Shown in pieces: positions 33,908-35,662 of a DNA stretch of 35,662 nt (positions within the stretch are counted from its first letter, which is position 1; each line of letters starts with the position of its first letter). The stretch spans positions 1 through 35,662 of the forward strand of contig CAJUTQ010000098.1 of the NCBI GenBank assembly GCA_910589265.1, in the 5' to 3' direction. The notes under the pieces are model-generated. The model saw nothing but the letters and a program-made list of their open reading frames with translations, searched no databases and had not been told where the DNA came from. A program made the position numbers and the translations under genes. The DNA is from an uncultured Lachnospiraceae bacterium (lineage in GTDB: Bacteria > Bacillota > Clostridia > Lachnospirales > Lachnospiraceae).

Positions 33908-34156
33908 AAACAATCACCCCTAATTATGACTTTAGACACCCTATATTATTGTATTATACTTTATTTTACCATAACATACATAATAAAACCATAGCTTTTC
34001 TTAAAATAACAATTTTTATGATTATAAACTTATTACTCTGTAATATTGAAAAACATTTAAAAATTGTCTATAATATATTATAAATAAAATAAAGAGGCAA
34101 GAACGAATTACATACCATTGCACGGAAAATAAAATAATAATAAAAAGGAGCTTATT

Positions 34157-35077
34157 ATGAGATTAATTACACGTTCAGATTTTGATGGTCTTGCATGCGG
34201 AGCATTATTAAAAGAAGCAGGTATCATTGATCATTGGAAATTTGCACATCCCAAAGATTTACAAGATGGACTCATTGAAGTAAATGAAAATGATTGTCTT
34301 GCTAATGTTCCTTATGTTGAAGGATGTGGATTATGGTTTGACCATCATTCCAGTGAACATGAAAGATTGCAATTGGAAGGAAAATATAAAGGGGAAAGTC
34401 GTATTACTCCTTCCTGTGCCAGAATTATTTATGAATATTATGGAGGAAAAGAAAAATTTCCCCAGTTTGACGATATGATGGAAGCTGTTGACAAAGTTGA
34501 CTCTGGCAATTTAACTATTGAAGAAATTCAAAATCCTCAAGGCTGGATATTAATTGGCTTTTTGATGGATCCTAGAACAGGACTTGGACGTTTTCGCAGT
34601 TTTACAATTTCCAATTATCAACTCATGGAAAAACTTATTGATGCTTGCCATTCTATGTCAACAGAAGAAATTTTGAATTTATCAGATGTTAAAGAACGAA
34701 TTGAAATGTATAAAGATCAAACAGAAAAATTTAAAGAAATGGTAAAGACACATACAAAAATTGATGGTAATGTAATTATTACAGATTTAAGAAAAGTCAA
34801 TACGATTTATACTGGAAATCGATTTATGATTTATAGTATGTATCCTGAACAAAATATTTCTGCTTGGATTGTCAGTGGTAAAGGTGGTGAAGGCTGTTCT
34901 GCGGCAGTAGGATACAGTATATTAAATCGTTCTTGTGAAGTAAATGTTGGAAGTCTTATGTTAAAATATGGCGGTGGAGGCCACAAAAAAGTAGGTACAT
35001 GTCAATTTTCAAATGAAAACATGGAAGAAGAACTTCCAAAAATGTTAGAAGAACTTTGCAAACTTTCTAATAAATAA
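34157..35077 (+). CDS. DHH family phosphoesterase
   Basis: 306 residues. The N-terminal DHH domain has RSDFDGLACGALL (D8, D10), the DHH triad in WFDHHSSE (D62, H63, H64) and AVDKVDSG. The C-terminal DHHA1 domain has the GGGGHKKVGTCQF substrate loop. These proteins cut phosphodiester or phosphoanhydride bonds of small nucleotides or oligonucleotides, with Mn2+; the substrate here is not clear, and it is shorter than GdpP-type enzymes. AAGGAG lies 6 nt before the ATG. It is a single gene, convergent with the tRNA cluster. Confidence 0.9.
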   Translation: MRLITRSDFDGLACGALLKEAGIIDHWKFAHPKDLQDGLIEVNENDCLANVPYVEGCGLWFDHHSSEHERLQLEGKYKGESRITPSCARIIYEYYGGKEKFPQFDDMMEAVDKVDSGNLTIEEIQNPQGWILIGFLMDPRTGLGRFRSFTISNYQLMEKLIDACHSMSTEEILNLSDVKERIEMYKDQTEKFKEMVKTHTKIDGNVIITDLRKVNTIYTGNRFMIYSMYPEQNISAWIVSGKGGEGCSAAVGYSILNRSCEVNVGSLMLKYGGGGHKKVGTCQFSNENMEEELPKMLEELCKLSNK

Positions 35078-35094
35078 TAGAATCTTAAATAATA

Positions 35095-35131
35095 AAACCC
35101 TCTCAGTCTTGAAAAAGAAATGAGAGGGTTT
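35095..35131 (-). terminator. Terminator of the tRNA cluster
   Basis: An 11-bp perfect stem (AAACCCTCTCA with TGAGAGGGTTT), loop of 15 nt. On the minus strand it lies 6 nt after the last tRNA and is followed by TATTATTTAAG after the stem T run. It may also serve the convergent phosphoesterase gene, which ends 17 nt away, although no T-run follows on that side. Confidence 0.65.
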
Positions 35132-35137
35132 AAAAAA

Positions 35138-35210
35138 TGAGACATCGGGGATTCGAACCCCGGACAACTTGATTAAAAGTCAAGTGCTCTACCAACTGAG
35201 CTAATATCCC
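35138..35210 (-). tRNA. tRNA-Lys (TTT)
   Basis: 73-nt cloverleaf: acceptor GGGATAT pairs with ATGTCTC (two wobble pairs), anticodon stem CTTGA/TCAAG with loop CTTTTAA, T loop GTTCGAATC. The 3' CCA is not encoded. Last tRNA of the cluster, just before the terminator. Confidence 0.97.
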
Positions 35211-35225
35211 AAAAGATTCAAAAAA

Positions 35226-35298
<73 letters not shown>

Positions 35299-35302
35299 TT
35301 TC

Positions 35303-35338
35303 AAAAATTAATGCTCAAGCAAAAACCACTTGGGCATT
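35303..35338 (-). terminator. Terminator-like hairpin inside the tRNA cluster
   Basis: On the minus strand AATGCCCAAG pairs with CTTGAGCATT (one G-T pair) and AATTTTTG follows. It lies between tRNA-fMet and tRNA-Phe. It could cause partial termination, reducing Phe and Lys output, or be a processing site. Confidence 0.45.
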
Positions 35339-35341
35339 AAG

Positions 35342-35415
35342 TAGCGGGGACAGGATTTGAACCTGTGACCTTCGGGTTATGAGCCCGACGAGCTTCCAGA
35401 CTGCTCCACCCCGCG
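35342..35415 (-). tRNA. Initiator tRNA-fMet (CAT)
   Basis: 74-nt cloverleaf. Initiator features: a C1-T72 mismatch at the acceptor end, and three consecutive G-C pairs in the anticodon stem (TCGGG/CCCGA) around loop CTCATAA. T loop GTTCAAATC. The CCA end is not encoded. Confidence 0.96.
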
Positions 35416-35445
35416 ATATAATAAAACAAATAGTATGAAAAAGAA

Positions 35446-35527
35446 TGGATGGAGAAGGATTCGAACCTTCGAAGGCGGTGCCAACAGATTTACAGTCTGC
35501 CCCCTTTGGCCACTCGGGAATCCATCC
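35446..35527 (-). tRNA. tRNA-Tyr (GTA)
   Basis: 82-nt class II tRNA with a long variable arm, as bacterial tRNA-Tyr has. Acceptor GGATGGA/TCCATCC, anticodon loop CTGTAAA within CAGA/TCTG, T loop GTTCGAATC. The CCA end is not encoded. Confidence 0.96.
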
Positions 35528-35541
35528 AAAATATAAACCAG

Positions 35542-35614
35542 AGCCGATGATCGGACTCGAACCGATAACCTGCTGATTACAAATCAGCTGCTCTGCCAAT
35601 TGAGCCCCATCGGC
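35542..35614 (-). tRNA. tRNA-Thr (TGT)
   Basis: 73-nt cloverleaf: acceptor GCCGATG/CATCGGC with T discriminator, anticodon stem GCTGA/TCAGC with loop TTTGTAA, T loop GTTCGAGTC. The CCA end is not encoded. Confidence 0.96.
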
Positions 35615-35620
35615 ATAGAG

Positions 35621-35662
35621 TGGGACCTACAGGGCTCGAACCTGTGACCCTCTGCTTGTAAG
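35621..35662 (-). tRNA. tRNA-Val (TAC), 3' part only
   Basis: The 3' half: loop CTTACAA then stem GCAG, a variable loop, T arm ACAGG-TTCGAGC-CCTGT and acceptor AGGTCCC-A. Anticodon TAC reads Val. The 5' half lies beyond the right edge of the window. Confidence 0.88.

Noticed and set aside
33914..34156. Cobalamin riboswitch upstream of the DUF4430/S component operon or the DHH gene
   Set aside because: The 243-nt gap is very AT-rich and I see no B12-box-like GC core or stable arms. It probably holds only divergent promoters.
35315..35599. A 94-residue minus-strand open frame
   Set aside because: It runs through the tRNA-fMet, Tyr and Thr genes; its peptide is just translated tRNA sequence.

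Overview
The window looks like chromosomal DNA of a low-GC, Gram-positive anaerobic Clostridia, most likely a Lachnospiraceae-type genome. The grounds are AT-rich genes with purine-rich ribosome binding sites, a MutS2, a YhaM exoribonuclease, VanW and VanZ proteins, a B12-binding radical SAM protein, a DUF362 ferredoxin, an ECF-type S component, and a tRNA cluster. The species cannot be named from sequence alone. Most genes lie on the minus strand. There is no rRNA, no CRISPR array and no intact insertion sequence.

Layout. 1-3.9 kb (minus): an RlmD/RlmCD-type rRNA methyltransferase, a YhaM-type exonuclease and a membrane-anchored HtrA-like protein that has lost its catalytic His. 4.0-8.6 kb (plus): mutS2, then a tightly coupled OmpR-type response regulator and sensor kinase. 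8.5-13.9 kb (minus): a VanZ-like protein, trmL, a PLP aminotransferase with its Lrp/AsnC regulator (4-nt overlap), a stand-alone HypE/AIR-synthase-like protein and a VanW-family protein. 14.0-14.8 kb holds a 36-residue membrane protein (minus) divergent from a TPR-like protein (plus). 14.8-17.9 kb (minus): a B12-radical SAM protein, endonuclease III and a DnaQ-type exonuclease. 18.0-19.9 kb (minus): a GntR-ABC ATPase-ABC permease operon whose promoter carries a long palindrome over the -10 box. 20-21.2 kb: a PfkB sugar kinase followed by two decayed gene fragments and a strong terminator. 21.3-26.1 kb: a 59-residue ribbon-helix-helix-like protein (plus), then a DUF308 protein, a DUF1624 acyltransferase-like protein, a Na/Ca exchanger, a DUF362 ferredoxin protein and a ZIP transporter (all minus). 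26.1-27.6 kb: an unrecognised Lys/Glu-rich protein and a zeta-toxin-like ATPase with a small overlapping partner. 27.7-31.3 kb: metNIQ and a LysR regulator. 31.5-33.9 kb: a MarR regulator (plus) facing two small membrane proteins, an ECF S component, a DUF4430 protein and a small Cys-rich protein (minus). 34.2-35.1 kb (plus): a DHH phosphoesterase. 35.1 kb to the end (minus): tRNA genes Val (cut by the edge), Thr, Tyr, fMet, Phe, Lys.

The best-supported regulatory reading is at metNIQ. An exact TATAGTTTnAAACTATA palindrome, the streptococcal MET-box form as I recall it, overlaps the stop codon of the LysR gene and is centred near -66 of a good promoter in front of metN. This suggests that the LysR protein is a MetR/MtaR-type activator of methionine uptake. 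The second clear case is the GntR operator/promoter. Other leads are the probable pseudoprotease, the zeta-like pair with an Asp-to-Asn change, the S component/DUF4430/Cys-rich operon and the 36-residue membrane protein. I did not find a clearly new multigene system. The rest of the window is mostly housekeeping and ordinary accessory genes.
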